DNA of 42,543 nucleotides from Apilactobacillus xinyiensis (GCF_019656235.1 NZ_BPLL01000013.1:1-42543); one strand, 5' to 3'. Shown: positions 1-8,383, counted from the first letter of the stretch. The notes: a model not told the origin generated them from the letters alone. Numbers and translations: made by a program.

Positions 1-20
1 TTAGTTGAATATTTTGACAT
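1..20 (-). CDS. Start of IS transposase OrfA (partial)
   Basis: The minus strand from base 20 reads ATG TCA AAA TAT TCA ACT, giving MSKYST before the window ends. IS150-group OrfA proteins, which carry a helix-turn-helix, often begin MSKYS. The likely ribosome site AAGGCGG lies seven bases upstream, inside the 3' arm of the terminal hairpin, so folding would hide it. Only six codons are visible, so the call depends on the identical context at the other end. Confidence 0.55.
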
Positions 21-75
21 AAAAAAACCGCCTTAAAAAATTAGATATTATGTCTAACTTTTTTAAGGCGGTACA
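1..75 (-). mobile_element. Left end of an IS3-superfamily (IS150-like) element, running off the window
   Basis: Read on the minus strand from base 75, the sequence starts TGTACCGCC (IS3-type elements usually end TG...CA). It then forms a hairpin of about 19 bp with loop TATTATG, and reaches an ATG at base 20. The same 75 bases occur inverted and identical at 42467-42541, and identity stops at base 75/76, which marks the element border. The IS3/IS150 assignment rests on the TG end, the terminal hairpin and the MSKYST start of the transposase frame, recalled from family knowledge. The rest of the element is outside the window. Confidence 0.7.
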
Positions 76-109
76 ATGGTTGGGAGTTTTTTTTGTATCC
101 TAAAGCAGT

Positions 110-115
110 TATAAT
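110..115 (+). promoter_or_regulatory. Probable -10 element of the MFS gene
   Basis: A perfect TATAAT lies 34 bases before the MFS start. No good -35 hexamer sits 16-18 bases upstream, where the sequence is a T run. The IS border is only about 35 bases away, so the insertion may have replaced the native upstream promoter region. Confidence 0.35.
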
Positions 116-148
116 TGAGTTAAATTTATATTAAAAGGTGATGAAAAA

Positions 149-1321
149 ATGTTAAAAAGAAAAGAACTTAGCTTAAGTTCAATTTTTGTGTATTCATTAT
201 TGCTGAATGCAGGCTCTTCTTTTATGTGGCCACTAGTAACTATGTACATAAATGACTATTTACATAAATCTTTAATGGTTTCGGGATTCACATTATTAAT
301 GATGTCGCTCTGTATGATATTAGGTAACTATTTAGGAGGGTATCTTTTCGATAGATGGTCGGCTTATAAAACTTCTATGATAGGAATTTCAGTTTCTTCA
401 ATCGCAATTGTTTTATTGATATTTTTTCATGGATGGCCTATTTTTACCTTTTTATTAATGTTTTTAGGGCTTGGTGATGGAATGAACCTTACATTATTGA
501 ACTCATATGCAACTAAAGTTACTTCTAAAAGTTCTCGATATGTTTTTAATCTTTTATATATTGGTTTGAATTTAGGAGTGGTTATTGGAACTGCAATGGT
601 TGGATACTTATTAAAATTTGGTGTGCATACCGTTTTTATTACGGCTAGTTTTTTCTATGTAGTACTTTGGCTTATGACTTTATTGAAATTTGATGTAGAT
701 TTTAGCGAAAATACTAATTCTTTAGCGTCAAATGCAGTTAAACCTAATAAACAATTAACAACTAATCATAATAAATCGATTATCTATAGTATTTGTTTGA
801 TGGTATTTTTCATTTATCTAAGTTATACGCTATGGGAAAGTGTCATGTCAGTTCATATGGTAAATATGGGGATTTCTTTTGAAAAATATTCAACTTTATG
901 GACGATTAATGGTTTAATAATTGTTTTAGGTCAACCAATTGTTAATCATTTAGGGCGTAGATTTAATATGCAAAAGCAAATTTTTCTTGGAGTTTTTATC
1001 TTTGGAATTTCCTTTATTTTATTACTTTTAACCAAAAGCTATGTTAGTTTTGTCGCAGTCATGGTTATATTAACTGTAGGTGAAATAATGGGATTACCAG
1101 ATGTTCCAGCTTGGATTGATAATCTTTCTAGTCCTATTGAAAAAGGGAAGTATCAAGGTTTCTTTAACTCATTTATGTCTTTTGGTAGAGCTTTAAGCCC
1201 ACTATATGGAGGATTATTTGTTGAATATCTTGGCTATAATAGCCTTTTTATAATATCAACGGTCTTTATTTTAGGTTCGTTAATATATGTTATGCATAAA
1301 AATAAAAAAGCAGTCTCTTAA
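149..1321 (+). CDS. MFS transporter, drug-efflux type
   Basis: This is a 390-residue integral membrane protein with about twelve hydrophobic segments in two halves, separated by a polar loop near residues 180-215. The segment GGYLFDRWS after the second helix matches the loop 2-3 signature of the major facilitator superfamily. Size and layout fit the proton-coupled DHA1 exporters (YttB-like) common in lactobacilli, but the substrate cannot be read from sequence. The ATG is preceded by AAAAGGTGATG. The stop codon lies in the loop of a strong terminator. It is the first gene beside the IS end, so its expression may be affected by the insertion. Confidence 0.8.
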   Translation: MLKRKELSLSSIFVYSLLLNAGSSFMWPLVTMYINDYLHKSLMVSGFTLLMMSLCMILGNYLGGYLFDRWSAYKTSMIGISVSSIAIVLLIFFHGWPIFTFLLMFLGLGDGMNLTLLNSYATKVTSKSSRYVFNLLYIGLNLGVVIGTAMVGYLLKFGVHTVFITASFFYVVLWLMTLLKFDVDFSENTNSLASNAVKPNKQLTTNHNKSIIYSICLMVFFIYLSYTLWESVMSVHMVNMGISFEKYSTLWTINGLIIVLGQPIVNHLGRRFNMQKQIFLGVFIFGISFILLLLTKSYVSFVAVMVILTVGEIMGLPDVPAWIDNLSSPIEKGKYQGFFNSFMSFGRALSPLYGGLFVEYLGYNSLFIISTVFILGSLIYVMHKNKKAVS

Positions 1322-1338
1322 TGGAGACTGCTTTTTTT
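1304..1338. terminator. Bidirectional terminator between MFS and nrdI genes
   Basis: GCAGTCTC at 1310-1317 pairs with GAGACTGC at 1324-1331, flanked by an A run and a T run. It contains the MFS stop codon and serves the converging nrdI gene as well. Confidence 0.85.
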
Positions 1339-1339
1339 A

Positions 1340-1801
1340 TTAATACTTTGAAGCCTCATTTATTAGTGCTTCATAAACCCTAGTTACATCTCGACTAGTT
1401 CCCCTTAATTCGAAGTCAGCTACTAAATCACAATTGAAAGCTTTAGCATATCTACGTGCCGTTAAACAATATTGTTCATTGAAATTTCGATTTCCAGATC
1501 CTACTACACCAATGCATTTTCTAGCATTGTTATTGTAATGTATATATTCTCCTAAGACATTGGTCATTAACTCTTTCACACCATTATCAATACCATTACC
1601 ACCATCTAAATAAGTAGGAACGAAAGCAAAGAAATTATCCGTTTCGTTACTAAAATCCGTTTGTTCTGAAATTTCTTTAGCATTTATGACAGGTTTTTGC
1701 TCGTCTTGATCGTGCTCGTTTTTAGCATATTTAGAGAGATTTTTGATAAAGTTTTTAGTATTACCTTCAATTGAGATATATAAAACATTAATTTTTTCCA
1801 T
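1340..1801 (-). CDS. nrdI: NrdI flavodoxin-like protein (ribonucleotide reductase activator)
   Basis: This 153-residue protein has the FMN-binding signatures of NrdI: SIEGNTKNF near the N-terminus (phosphate loop) and GVVGSGNRNFNEQYC around residues 100-115. NrdI is a small flavodoxin that supplies the oxidant used to assemble the dimanganese-tyrosyl radical of class Ib ribonucleotide reductase. I start it at the ATG at 1801, eight bases after AAAGGAG. A GTG three codons earlier overlaps that ribosome site. No nrdE, nrdF or nrdH is nearby, so it is a stand-alone copy here. Confidence 0.88.
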   Translation of the reverse strand: MEKINVLYISIEGNTKNFIKNLSKYAKNEHDQDEQKPVINAKEISEQTDFSNETDNFFAFVPTYLDGGNGIDNGVKELMTNVLGEYIHYNNNARKCIGVVGSGNRNFNEQYCLTARRYAKAFNCDLVADFELRGTSRDVTRVYEALINEASKY

Positions 1802-1830
1802 AATATCCACTCCTTTTACCTAATATAAAA

Positions 1831-1860
1831 AACAAAAGTCACTTTGACGTGACTTTTGTT
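1831..1860. terminator. Terminator after the CNNM/CorC-type gene
   Basis: A perfect 12-bp stem (AACAAAAGTCAC with GTGACTTTTGTT), loop tttgac, with T tracts on both strands. Its main use is to end the minus-strand gene at 1866. Confidence 0.85.
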
Positions 1861-1865
1861 TTTTT

Positions 1866-3206
1866 CTATTTTTTAGTTATGTTATCTTGATCAACATTAA
1901 CTTCAAACCAATTAATGAATGAATTTTCAAAATCAATTACTTTAAAGGTGAATTGATTAATTTTGAATGAGTCACCAGTTCGGATATCATTATTTTTATC
2001 TATAACGTATCCAGCTAAAGTAACACTATCTGACTTATTAAATTCTTTAATATCGGTGTGGAAATATCTTTCAAAATCATGAGTTGTCATTTTACCACTA
2101 ACTTGGTATGTACCTTTAGGTTGTTTAAAGATGTACTCATTAGTAGCAGGGTCAATTTCATCACGAACAGTACCAAATAACTCTTCATAGATATCTTTAT
2201 CTGTAATAATACCAGATGTACCACCATACTCATCCACAACTACGACCATTGGGGTGCGATGTTCAATCATTTCTTGTAAAACTTCAGTTATTTTCATTGT
2301 TTCTGGTACAGTGATAATGTCACGAAGTAATTTATCAATACCAATTGATGAATCCACACGTGATTGTCGAACAACATCATAGTTATAGATATAACCTAAT
2401 ATTTTATCCTTATCGTTGTCCGCTACAACTGGAATTCGACTGAACTTAGTTTGAAGATACTGAGTCACTGCATCTTTGACCTTAGTTGTTATATCAATAA
2501 CATTTAACTGAGTTCGATCAATCATAATGTCTTTGGCAACTTTATCGTTAAATTCAAAAGCACGTTGCATATATAAGTAATCATATTTTTCTAAAGCACC
2601 GGATTTTACAGCGTCTTTTGAAATACTTAAAATTTCAGATTGTGACATTGCTTCATCACTTTCATCTGCCATTTTAATACCGAATAATTTAACCACTCCC
2701 GCAGCTGAAACGTTAATCAACCAAACTCCGGGGTAAAATAGGATGTGGAAATAGTGTAGAGGACTTGCGACAAATCCTAAAACTTTTCGTGGAATAGCAA
2801 TACTTATATTTTTAGGTACAACTTCCGTGAATACAACTTCTAAGTAAGTCAAAATGAAGACACCCACAACACTACCAATGGCATGTGCTGTACCGGGGTT
2901 AATAAGCTTAGAGTCAATTTCTAAAATGTGGAATAACGCATCTACGAATAAAGATTCACCAATCCAACCCATTAAAATACCACACAATGATAAACCTACC
3001 TGCGTTGTTGATAAATAATCATTTAAGTTTGTAACCATGTGCATTTCACGGGCTAACTTTTTAGTCTTACCCTTGTTCTCGACTTCTTCTTCTAGCATAC
3101 TATATCTGGTTTGTACTAAGGCAAACTCACAAGCCACGAAAAAAGCAGCAAAGAAGAATGAAACTAAAATTACGATAATTTGTAAAAATACCGCGCCACT
3201 ATCCAA
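1866..3206 (-). CDS. CNNM/CorC (hemolysin C-like) membrane protein with CBS pair
   Basis: The layout is a DUF21 domain of about four membrane helices (roughly residues 1-185), a CBS-domain pair (about 195-330) and a C-terminal CorC/HlyC domain (about 345-440). This is the CNNM/YhdP/CorC family, linked to magnesium and other divalent-cation export. The CBS signature MVVVVDEYGGTSGIITDKDI is clear. I choose the TTG at 3206, eight bases after TGAGGA (about 446 residues). An ATG at 3221 is in frame but has no ribosome site. It is transcribed alone, with a strong terminator downstream. Confidence 0.85.
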   Translation of the reverse strand: MDSGAVFLQIIVILVSFFFAAFFVACEFALVQTRYSMLEEEVENKGKTKKLAREMHMVTNLNDYLSTTQVGLSLCGILMGWIGESLFVDALFHILEIDSKLINPGTAHAIGSVVGVFILTYLEVVFTEVVPKNISIAIPRKVLGFVASPLHYFHILFYPGVWLINVSAAGVVKLFGIKMADESDEAMSQSEILSISKDAVKSGALEKYDYLYMQRAFEFNDKVAKDIMIDRTQLNVIDITTKVKDAVTQYLQTKFSRIPVVADNDKDKILGYIYNYDVVRQSRVDSSIGIDKLLRDIITVPETMKITEVLQEMIEHRTPMVVVVDEYGGTSGIITDKDIYEELFGTVRDEIDPATNEYIFKQPKGTYQVSGKMTTHDFERYFHTDIKEFNKSDSVTLAGYVIDKNNDIRTGDSFKINQFTFKVIDFENSFINWFEVNVDQDNITKK

Positions 3207-3390
3207 CAGAACATTCCTCATTTCATAAAAATATTATAATAATTTCTTTCCTTAATATTATACAGCGGAATTGTAATTTTTTTAAGTCTTAGCGAAACAA
3301 ACTAGCCTGCTAATTGCTTAACGAACTGTTATGTTAGTGATAGTCTATAATTGTATTCAAAATTCAATTAAAAGGAAGTACAGTTTCATC

Positions 3391-3744
3391 ATGGCTACAA
3401 AAACTAAAGAAGATAATAGAACTCAAGACGAAATCAGAGAAGCTCAAATTAAATATTCTGACGAAGATATTAATCGCGGAATTGATTTAATTCAAAAAAA
3501 GGGTTTCATCACTAGAAAAGATTTCGAATCTATGCAAGATGACGTTTGGGCCAGAGGATTTGAAAAACATTTAGATAAAAAATTCCAAGATATGGAAGAT
3601 GTAGATCCTTATTTATACATTGAAAGATTTGATTTCAAGGGTGGTAAATTAGACGATATTATATTCGATATGGATAAAGTTACTACACGTGAAGATGCTT
3701 TAAAGACATTATCACGAGAATTAGGCGAAGGTATCGTTAGATAA
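3391..3744 (+). CDS. Conserved-looking small hydrophilic protein, function unknown
   Basis: This is a 117-residue soluble protein, highly charged and without membrane segments, signal peptide or cysteines. It reads as mostly helical: a charged N-terminus (MATKTKEDNRTQDE), a middle segment KGFITRKDFESMQDDVW, and a C-terminus ending LSRELGEGIVR. I do not recognise the family. The ATG at 3391 follows AAAAGGAAG. An in-frame ATG at 3331 would add 20 residues but lacks a ribosome site. It is a single gene with its own terminator. Confidence 0.65.
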   Translation: MATKTKEDNRTQDEIREAQIKYSDEDINRGIDLIQKKGFITRKDFESMQDDVWARGFEKHLDKKFQDMEDVDPYLYIERFDFKGGKLDDIIFDMDKVTTREDALKTLSRELGEGIVR

Positions 3745-3758
3745 AAATTTCATAATTT

Positions 3759-3789
3759 GGGATGTAGTTGATTACTACATCCCTTTTTT
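3759..3789 (+). terminator. Rho-independent terminator
   Basis: GGGATGTAG pairs with CTACATCCC (loop ttgatta), followed by TTTTTT. It separates the unknown gene from tag. Confidence 0.85.
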
Positions 3790-3806
3790 ATTAAGGGGAT
3801 GTTTAG

Positions 3807-4328
3807 ATGCAAAGATGTGCTTGGGTTGATTTAAATGACGAGCAGATGATTTTATATCATGATAGTGAATGGGGTAAGCCAGTAAAAGCTGATGATAAAT
3901 TATTTGAAATTATGAGTTTAGAATTAATGCAATCGGGTTTAAGTTGGAAAACAATTTTGCACAAAAGACAAGCCTTTAGAGCTGCTTTTTCTAATTTTCA
4001 AATTAATCGAGTTAAATTAATGGGTAAGGACTTAAATAATCTTTTAGAGAATAAGCAAATAGTTCGTAATCGTTTGAAAATCAAAGCAGTAATTAACAAT
4101 GCAAAAGTTATTTATAATATGCAAACTAATAATCTTAGCTTTTATGATTATTTGAATCGAATTTTTAACAAACATATGATTATAGATGATATTGATACTA
4201 CTTCCATTAAAATTTCAAAAATAATGAAAAAAGATGGTTTTAAATTTATTGGTCCGGTGATGATACGCTCATTCATGCAATCCATCGGAGTAATTAAGGA
4301 ACATGATGAAAATTGTGATTTTAAATAA
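3807..4328 (+). CDS. tag: DNA-3-methyladenine glycosylase I
   Basis: This 173-residue protein matches TAG, the base-excision enzyme that removes 3-methyladenine from alkylated DNA. Visible features are the start MQRCAWV, the segment YHDSEWGKPVKADDKLFE, LELMQSGLSWKTILHKRQAFR in the recognition region, and the end FIGPVMIRSFMQSIGVIKEHDENC. The zinc ligands of the family (Cys4, His18 and a C-terminal His/Cys pair) are all present. The ATG follows AAGGGGATG. It is slightly shorter than the E. coli enzyme but appears complete. Confidence 0.92.
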   Translation: MQRCAWVDLNDEQMILYHDSEWGKPVKADDKLFEIMSLELMQSGLSWKTILHKRQAFRAAFSNFQINRVKLMGKDLNNLLENKQIVRNRLKIKAVINNAKVIYNMQTNNLSFYDYLNRIFNKHMIIDDIDTTSIKISKIMKKDGFKFIGPVMIRSFMQSIGVIKEHDENCDFK

Positions 4329-4418
4329 AAATATATTTGCACTTTAATTATTTTTAAGTTTTTCTCGTTATAATTAGAAATATTATTTTAAATATTTTGA
4401 GGTTGGAGGAGGAAAAGG

Positions 4419-5108
4419 ATGAAAGACTTAAATATTTTAATTGTAGAAGACGATGAAGCATTAGCTGACAGCTTAAATCAATTTTTGAGTGAACTTGGGA
4501 ACACACAAGTTGCATATGATGGTTTTGAAGGTAAGATGATGGGGCAAGAAGGAATCTATGATATTGCCGTTTTAGATTTAATGTTACCTGAAATAAGTGG
4601 GTATGATATTTTAAAAAGTTGGCGTACCGATGATAAATTAGACATGCCAGTCTTGATTTTGACTGCCAAAGATACCTTATCTGATAAGGTACATGGATTT
4701 CAATTGGGTGCAGACGACTATCTTACTAAACCATTTCATCGGGAAGAGTTATTGTTAAGAGTAAAAGCACTTTTAAAAAGATATGGTAGATTAGGCACTA
4801 ATAATGAACTAACTGTGGGTAACTTTGTAGCTAAATTGAATAACCGTTCAGTAGAATTAGAAAATCAAGAACTAAAATTAAATGGTAAAGAGTATGATTT
4901 ATTAATTTACTTTTTGCAAAATCCAAACACCATAATTACTAAAGAACAAATTTTTGATCGTTTATGGGGATTTAATTCAGATACAGCTTTAACTGTTGTT
5001 GAAGTATATATGAGTAATTTGCGTAAAAAAATCAAAAACATTTCTGATAGTAATCCAATTAAAACTTTGCGTAACGTTGGATATATTTTGGAAAAGGATG
5101 ATGATTAG
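4419..5108 (+). CDS. ciaR: OmpR-family response regulator, CiaR-like
   Basis: This 229-residue protein has a receiver domain (acidic pair Asp11/Asp12, phospho-acceptor Asp53 in VLDLMLP, Lys104 in LTKPF) and a winged-helix DNA-binding domain (about 130-225). The segments HGFQLGADDYLTKPF, NGKEYDLLIYFLQN and IFDRLWGFNSDTALTVVEVYMSNLRKK closely resemble streptococcal CiaR, which controls envelope-stress genes. It overlaps the kinase gene by one base, so the two are translated together. A TTTAAT-N4-TTTAAG pair at 4343-4358 resembles the CiaR repeat and could allow self-control. The symbol is by resemblance. Confidence 0.85.
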   Translation: MKDLNILIVEDDEALADSLNQFLSELGNTQVAYDGFEGKMMGQEGIYDIAVLDLMLPEISGYDILKSWRTDDKLDMPVLILTAKDTLSDKVHGFQLGADDYLTKPFHREELLLRVKALLKRYGRLGTNNELTVGNFVAKLNNRSVELENQELKLNGKEYDLLIYFLQNPNTIITKEQIFDRLWGFNSDTALTVVEVYMSNLRKKIKNISDSNPIKTLRNVGYILEKDDD

Positions 5109-6421
5109 TGAAAAAGAATAATCCAGAGAACCAACAGCAATTTAAATTGTTTATTAAAGAGCTTATAACTTTTGCATTTTTATTTTTTACTCTAGGTTTG
5201 ATTGTTTACTATTTGTTTCAAAATTCAGTTTATGGAAATATTGATGCTGCTATGCGTGAACAAAAAAATAGAATTATTAATAATTCACACCAACTACCCT
5301 TACATATTCAAAAGGATAAAGATGGAAGTGTTGCAGGAGTTTTGCCGCCAGAAAGAAATGCATCTTTTCAAACTAATTTAATTGTTTTTGATGAAAACGG
5401 TCGAATTTTAAATCAATCTATGTTGGGTGAAAGAAATTTTACGTTACTACGTAACACTACTTTAGATTTATCTAAGTTGAACAAGATTGTAGACTTGCCA
5501 TTAGCATCGGATGAATTAAGTGCTCACTTTAGATCATTATTAATTAAGGTCCCTAAAAATAATCAGAATGTTTTATATGCTGGTCATTATGTTTTGATTT
5601 TACAAAATATTGACGCTGATTTACTGGCCATTAATAGTTTTATTGAGGCATTAATTATTACTTTGATTATTTTTTGGATATTAGCCATTGCTATATCTTA
5701 TTTCTTATCTAAATCAAGTATGAAACCAATTATAAAATCTTGGTTACGTCAAAGAGACTTTAGTTCTAATGCTGCTCATGAGTTAAGAACCCCCTTAACA
5801 GTTATTCAAAATCAAATGGAATATTTATTGACTAAGCCTAAAGATACTGTAATGGATCAAATAAAACCTATTTCCACTTCTTTAGATGAAATTCAACATT
5901 TAAAGATTTTGACTAATCGCTTATTAATGCTGGCACGTTCGGATTCCAATATTATTCAAGTTAATTTACAAAATACTCAGTTGAATAGTTGGTTTAATAA
6001 TATTCTTACACCGTATACTGAAATTGCTAGTAGTCAAAATAAGCAATTGTTAGTAAACGTTAATGCTAGTGGGAATGGAATGTTAGATCAAGATTTGATT
6101 AGACAGTTAATGGTTATACTATTAGATAATGCAATTAAATACACTTCTGCTCATGGTGAAATTGAAGTTAGCATTAATAGAGTTAAAGATAGTTTAGATA
6201 TAAAAGTTTCTGATAATGGAATTGGTATTTCGAATTCAGATAAAGTACACATTTTTGATCGATTTTATCGAACTGATAAATCTAGAAATTCTAAAACAGG
6301 TGGGAACGGATTAGGTTTATCAATAGCGCAGTGGATAGTTACTGAGCATAAGGGCAAAATATCAGTGAAAGATAATCATCCAACAGGAACCATTTTTCAA
6401 GTTACAATTTCTTTAAAATAA
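5108..6421 (+). CDS. ciaH: Sensor histidine kinase, CiaH-like
   Basis: This 437-residue membrane kinase has a helix at about residues 18-38, an extracellular domain of about 135 residues, a second helix at about 178-200, then the catalytic core. The H-box FSSNAAHELRTPL has the phospho-accepting His224. The N box is LLDNAIKYTS, G1 is DNGIGI and G2 is GGNGLGLSIAQ. It starts with GTG, sharing one base with the TAG stop of the response regulator. The extracellular signal is unknown. The muramidase gene follows directly, which suggests a cell-wall stress role. Confidence 0.85.
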   Translation: MKKNNPENQQQFKLFIKELITFAFLFFTLGLIVYYLFQNSVYGNIDAAMREQKNRIINNSHQLPLHIQKDKDGSVAGVLPPERNASFQTNLIVFDENGRILNQSMLGERNFTLLRNTTLDLSKLNKIVDLPLASDELSAHFRSLLIKVPKNNQNVLYAGHYVLILQNIDADLLAINSFIEALIITLIIFWILAIAISYFLSKSSMKPIIKSWLRQRDFSSNAAHELRTPLTVIQNQMEYLLTKPKDTVMDQIKPISTSLDEIQHLKILTNRLLMLARSDSNIIQVNLQNTQLNSWFNNILTPYTEIASSQNKQLLVNVNASGNGMLDQDLIRQLMVILLDNAIKYTSAHGEIEVSINRVKDSLDIKVSDNGIGISNSDKVHIFDRFYRTDKSRNSKTGGNGLGLSIAQWIVTEHKGKISVKDNHPTGTIFQVTISLK

Positions 6422-6429
6422 AACGACTC

Positions 6430-6446
6430 TTTAAAAAATGTTTAAA
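6430..6446 (+). promoter_or_regulatory. Candidate response-regulator direct repeat before the muramidase gene
   Basis: TTTAAA-N5-TTTAAA is an 11-base-period direct repeat, the spacing used by OmpR-family regulators, and close to the known CiaR site TTTAAG-N5-TTTAAG. It lies 60-76 bases before the muramidase ATG. In A+T-rich DNA a chance match is possible. Confidence 0.4.
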
Positions 6447-6505
6447 TAATAGTAGTATGGCTTTAATACTAAAAACTGAAAACATAATTTAATGGGAGTT
6501 TTTTC

Positions 6506-7816
6506 ATGAAAAAACATAAGTTTCTTTTGTTGTTTGCTATTTGCGCAATGGTATTATTTGGTGTGAAATTAAATGCTCAAGCAGATTCTAACAACGTTTA
6601 TGATTTATCAGAACATCAGGGAGTGTTTACTAATAGCCAGGTACAAAGTTTAAAGAATGAGGTACCATTTGTTATTTTAAGAGTTCAATATGGTAGTGCA
6701 TATGCTGATAAAACATTCCAGCAAAATCGTGATTTGTTGAATAAATATGGTATTCCATATGGGGTTTATTCATATAGTATGTATGAAAGTGTACCAGATG
6801 CAGCAGATGAAGCTCGCACCTTATACAACCGTGCTCCAAATGCTAAATTTTATGTAAATGATTACGAAACACAGTCAGTTACAGATGGTGATACTAATGA
6901 TGCTACTAATGCTTGGTTACAAGCTTTACGTCCATTAGTCGGCAATCGTAAAATTTTATTTTACTCATATCAAAGCTTTATGTTGAAATACGCGGCTCAA
7001 GCTATTAGTAACTATGATGGATACTGGCTGGCAGCATATCAAACTAATGAACCTAGTCGCGAACATGTTTTATGGCAATATACTGATAAATATTACTCAC
7101 CGGCCTTAAATCAATACATTGATTCTAGTTTGTTAACAGTTAAAGATAGTAATTGGTTTATCGGCGATAATAATTTTACTCCTAACAATTCTAATAACAC
7201 TAGTAACCAGTCGAACAATAATTCTGGAAATTCCAATAATAGTTCTAACAGTAGCAATAATAATTCTAATAGTGGTAATAACAGTGAAAATAACCAACAA
7301 AACAATAACAACCCAGTTGCTGACAACACTAGTTATTATGCAAAAAGCGGAGTTAAAACGTTATCAAATAATGTTAGCGATAATTTTTATAACCATGTAC
7401 CTGATGATAATAAGTATAAGGGTTCATCAAAAGTAAAATATCAAGGTTCAAGTTATGCTGGAAAAAATGTAACTTTTAATAGTCAAGCACAGGTAAATGG
7501 TAATAATTACTACAGATGTTATTATAACGGTAAATTATTAGGTTGGATTAAGGATAGTTCGTTAGGAATTTACATTAGCTATCAAAAATATTTTAAAAAT
7601 AAAACTATGAATGTTAATGCTAAAGTTAACTTTTATAATCATGTTAATGGTAGTAAATATAATGATATTTCTATTAAACACTATGGCAAAAATTATGGAA
7701 ATAAAAAAATGCAAATTGTGTCACGTGCTAAGAAAGATGGTTGGAAGAGCTATTACTATCTTTGTTATTATCGTGGCAAAAATATGGGGTGGATTTATCA
7801 ATCTGCTTTTAAATAA
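6506..7816 (+). CDS. Secreted GH25 muramidase with two C-terminal SH3-like/GW repeats
   Basis: This 436-residue exported protein has a signal peptide (MKKHK, hydrophobic core, likely cleavage after AQA at residue 26). A GH25 lysozyme domain follows (about 30-215), with VYDLSEHQG (Asp33) and the acidic pair VNDYE (Asp119, Glu121) as expected catalytic residues. Next come an Asn/Ser-only linker (about 223-275) and two repeats of about 75 residues, each ending in Gly-Trp (LGWIKDSSL and MGWIYQSAF), as in GW/SH3-like wall-binding modules. It would cut peptidoglycan during wall turnover or autolysis. Its position after the CiaRH-like pair suggests control by that system. Confidence 0.88.
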   Translation: MKKHKFLLLFAICAMVLFGVKLNAQADSNNVYDLSEHQGVFTNSQVQSLKNEVPFVILRVQYGSAYADKTFQQNRDLLNKYGIPYGVYSYSMYESVPDAADEARTLYNRAPNAKFYVNDYETQSVTDGDTNDATNAWLQALRPLVGNRKILFYSYQSFMLKYAAQAISNYDGYWLAAYQTNEPSREHVLWQYTDKYYSPALNQYIDSSLLTVKDSNWFIGDNNFTPNNSNNTSNQSNNNSGNSNNSSNSSNNNSNSGNNSENNQQNNNNPVADNTSYYAKSGVKTLSNNVSDNFYNHVPDDNKYKGSSKVKYQGSSYAGKNVTFNSQAQVNGNNYYRCYYNGKLLGWIKDSSLGIYISYQKYFKNKTMNVNAKVNFYNHVNGSKYNDISIKHYGKNYGNKKMQIVSRAKKDGWKSYYYLCYYRGKNMGWIYQSAFK

Positions 7817-7817
7817 T

Positions 7818-7849
7818 AAAAAAAGAAATCCTTTTGGATTTCTTTTTTT
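7818..7849 (+). terminator. Terminator after the muramidase gene
   Basis: GAAATCC-TTTT-GGATTTC, flanked by an A run and followed by seven T. Confidence 0.85.
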
Positions 7850-7866
7850 ATTTGTAAGCTATTTTC

Positions 7867-7895
7867 TTGAATGCTTGACCAATACTGACTATTAT
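7867..7895 (+). promoter_or_regulatory. Promoter of the small heat-shock gene pair
   Basis: TTGAAT, a 17-base spacer and TATTAT lie about 57 bases before the first start codon. I see no clear CIRCE element and no tandem CtsR heptamer with the normal spacing. Confidence 0.55.
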
Positions 7896-7951
7896 ATAGT
7901 TGTTGATTGATAAAGAAACCAATAAATATATAAGTTAAAGGGGTTTTGATT

Positions 7952-8365
7952 ATGGCTATAGAATTAAGAAATAATATGAATCTATTCAGTCCAATGAATA
8001 ATTTTACGAGTGATTTTGATGATAATTTCTTCAGTTCATTTGCTGGTAATCAAATGCGAACAGATGTTATTGAAAACAAGGATAACTACGTGGTTACCTC
8101 TGAATTACCTGGTTTCAAAAAGGATAATATCCATTTGAATTATCGTGACAACAAGTTAATTATTAAAGCTGATCATGAAGTTAATAAGGACAATAATAAT
8201 AAGTTTTTACGTATTGAACGTTCTTCAAAGAGTGTAGCTCGTTCTTTCCGTATTCCAAACATTAAAGTAGAAGATATCAAGGCTAGTTATGATGGTGGCA
8301 TTTTGAGAGTGACACTTCCAAAAGATAGACAAAATAACACATTTGATAACATTGATATTGACTAG
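7952..8365 (+). CDS. Small heat-shock protein Hsp20 (first of a tandem pair)
   Basis: This 137-residue protein has an alpha-crystallin domain (about residues 38-135): RTDVIENKDNYVVTSELPGF opens it and YDGGILRVTLPK is the conserved A-x-x-x-G-x-L-x-V-type end. Such proteins hold unfolded proteins without ATP. The ATG at 7952 is eight bases after AAAGGGG; a TTG two codons earlier is too close to that site. It is followed 18 bases later by a diverged second copy, so the two form an operon that can make mixed oligomers. Confidence 0.9.
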   Translation: MAIELRNNMNLFSPMNNFTSDFDDNFFSSFAGNQMRTDVIENKDNYVVTSELPGFKKDNIHLNYRDNKLIIKADHEVNKDNNNKFLRIERSSKSVARSFRIPNIKVEDIKASYDGGILRVTLPKDRQNNTFDNIDID

Positions 8366-8383
8366 TTTTAGGGAGGTATTTTT

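Noticed and set aside
1..75. Free-standing palindromic repeat or simple rho-independent terminator
   Set aside because: The TG end, sharp loss of identity at base 75 and the following MSKYST start on both copies fit an IS end better.
7111..7329. Leu-rich minus-strand open frame opposite the muramidase linker
   Set aside because: It is the antisense of the Asn/Ser linker codons, has no ribosome site and lies fully within a clear gene.
7611..7910. Second plus-strand frame over the end of the muramidase gene
   Set aside because: It runs in another frame through the GW repeat and the terminator; it is a shadow.
7860..7950. CtsR or CIRCE heat-shock operator before the hsp20 pair
   Set aside because: TTGAAT and TTGACC occur eight bases apart, not ten, and no TTAGCACTC inverted repeat is present.
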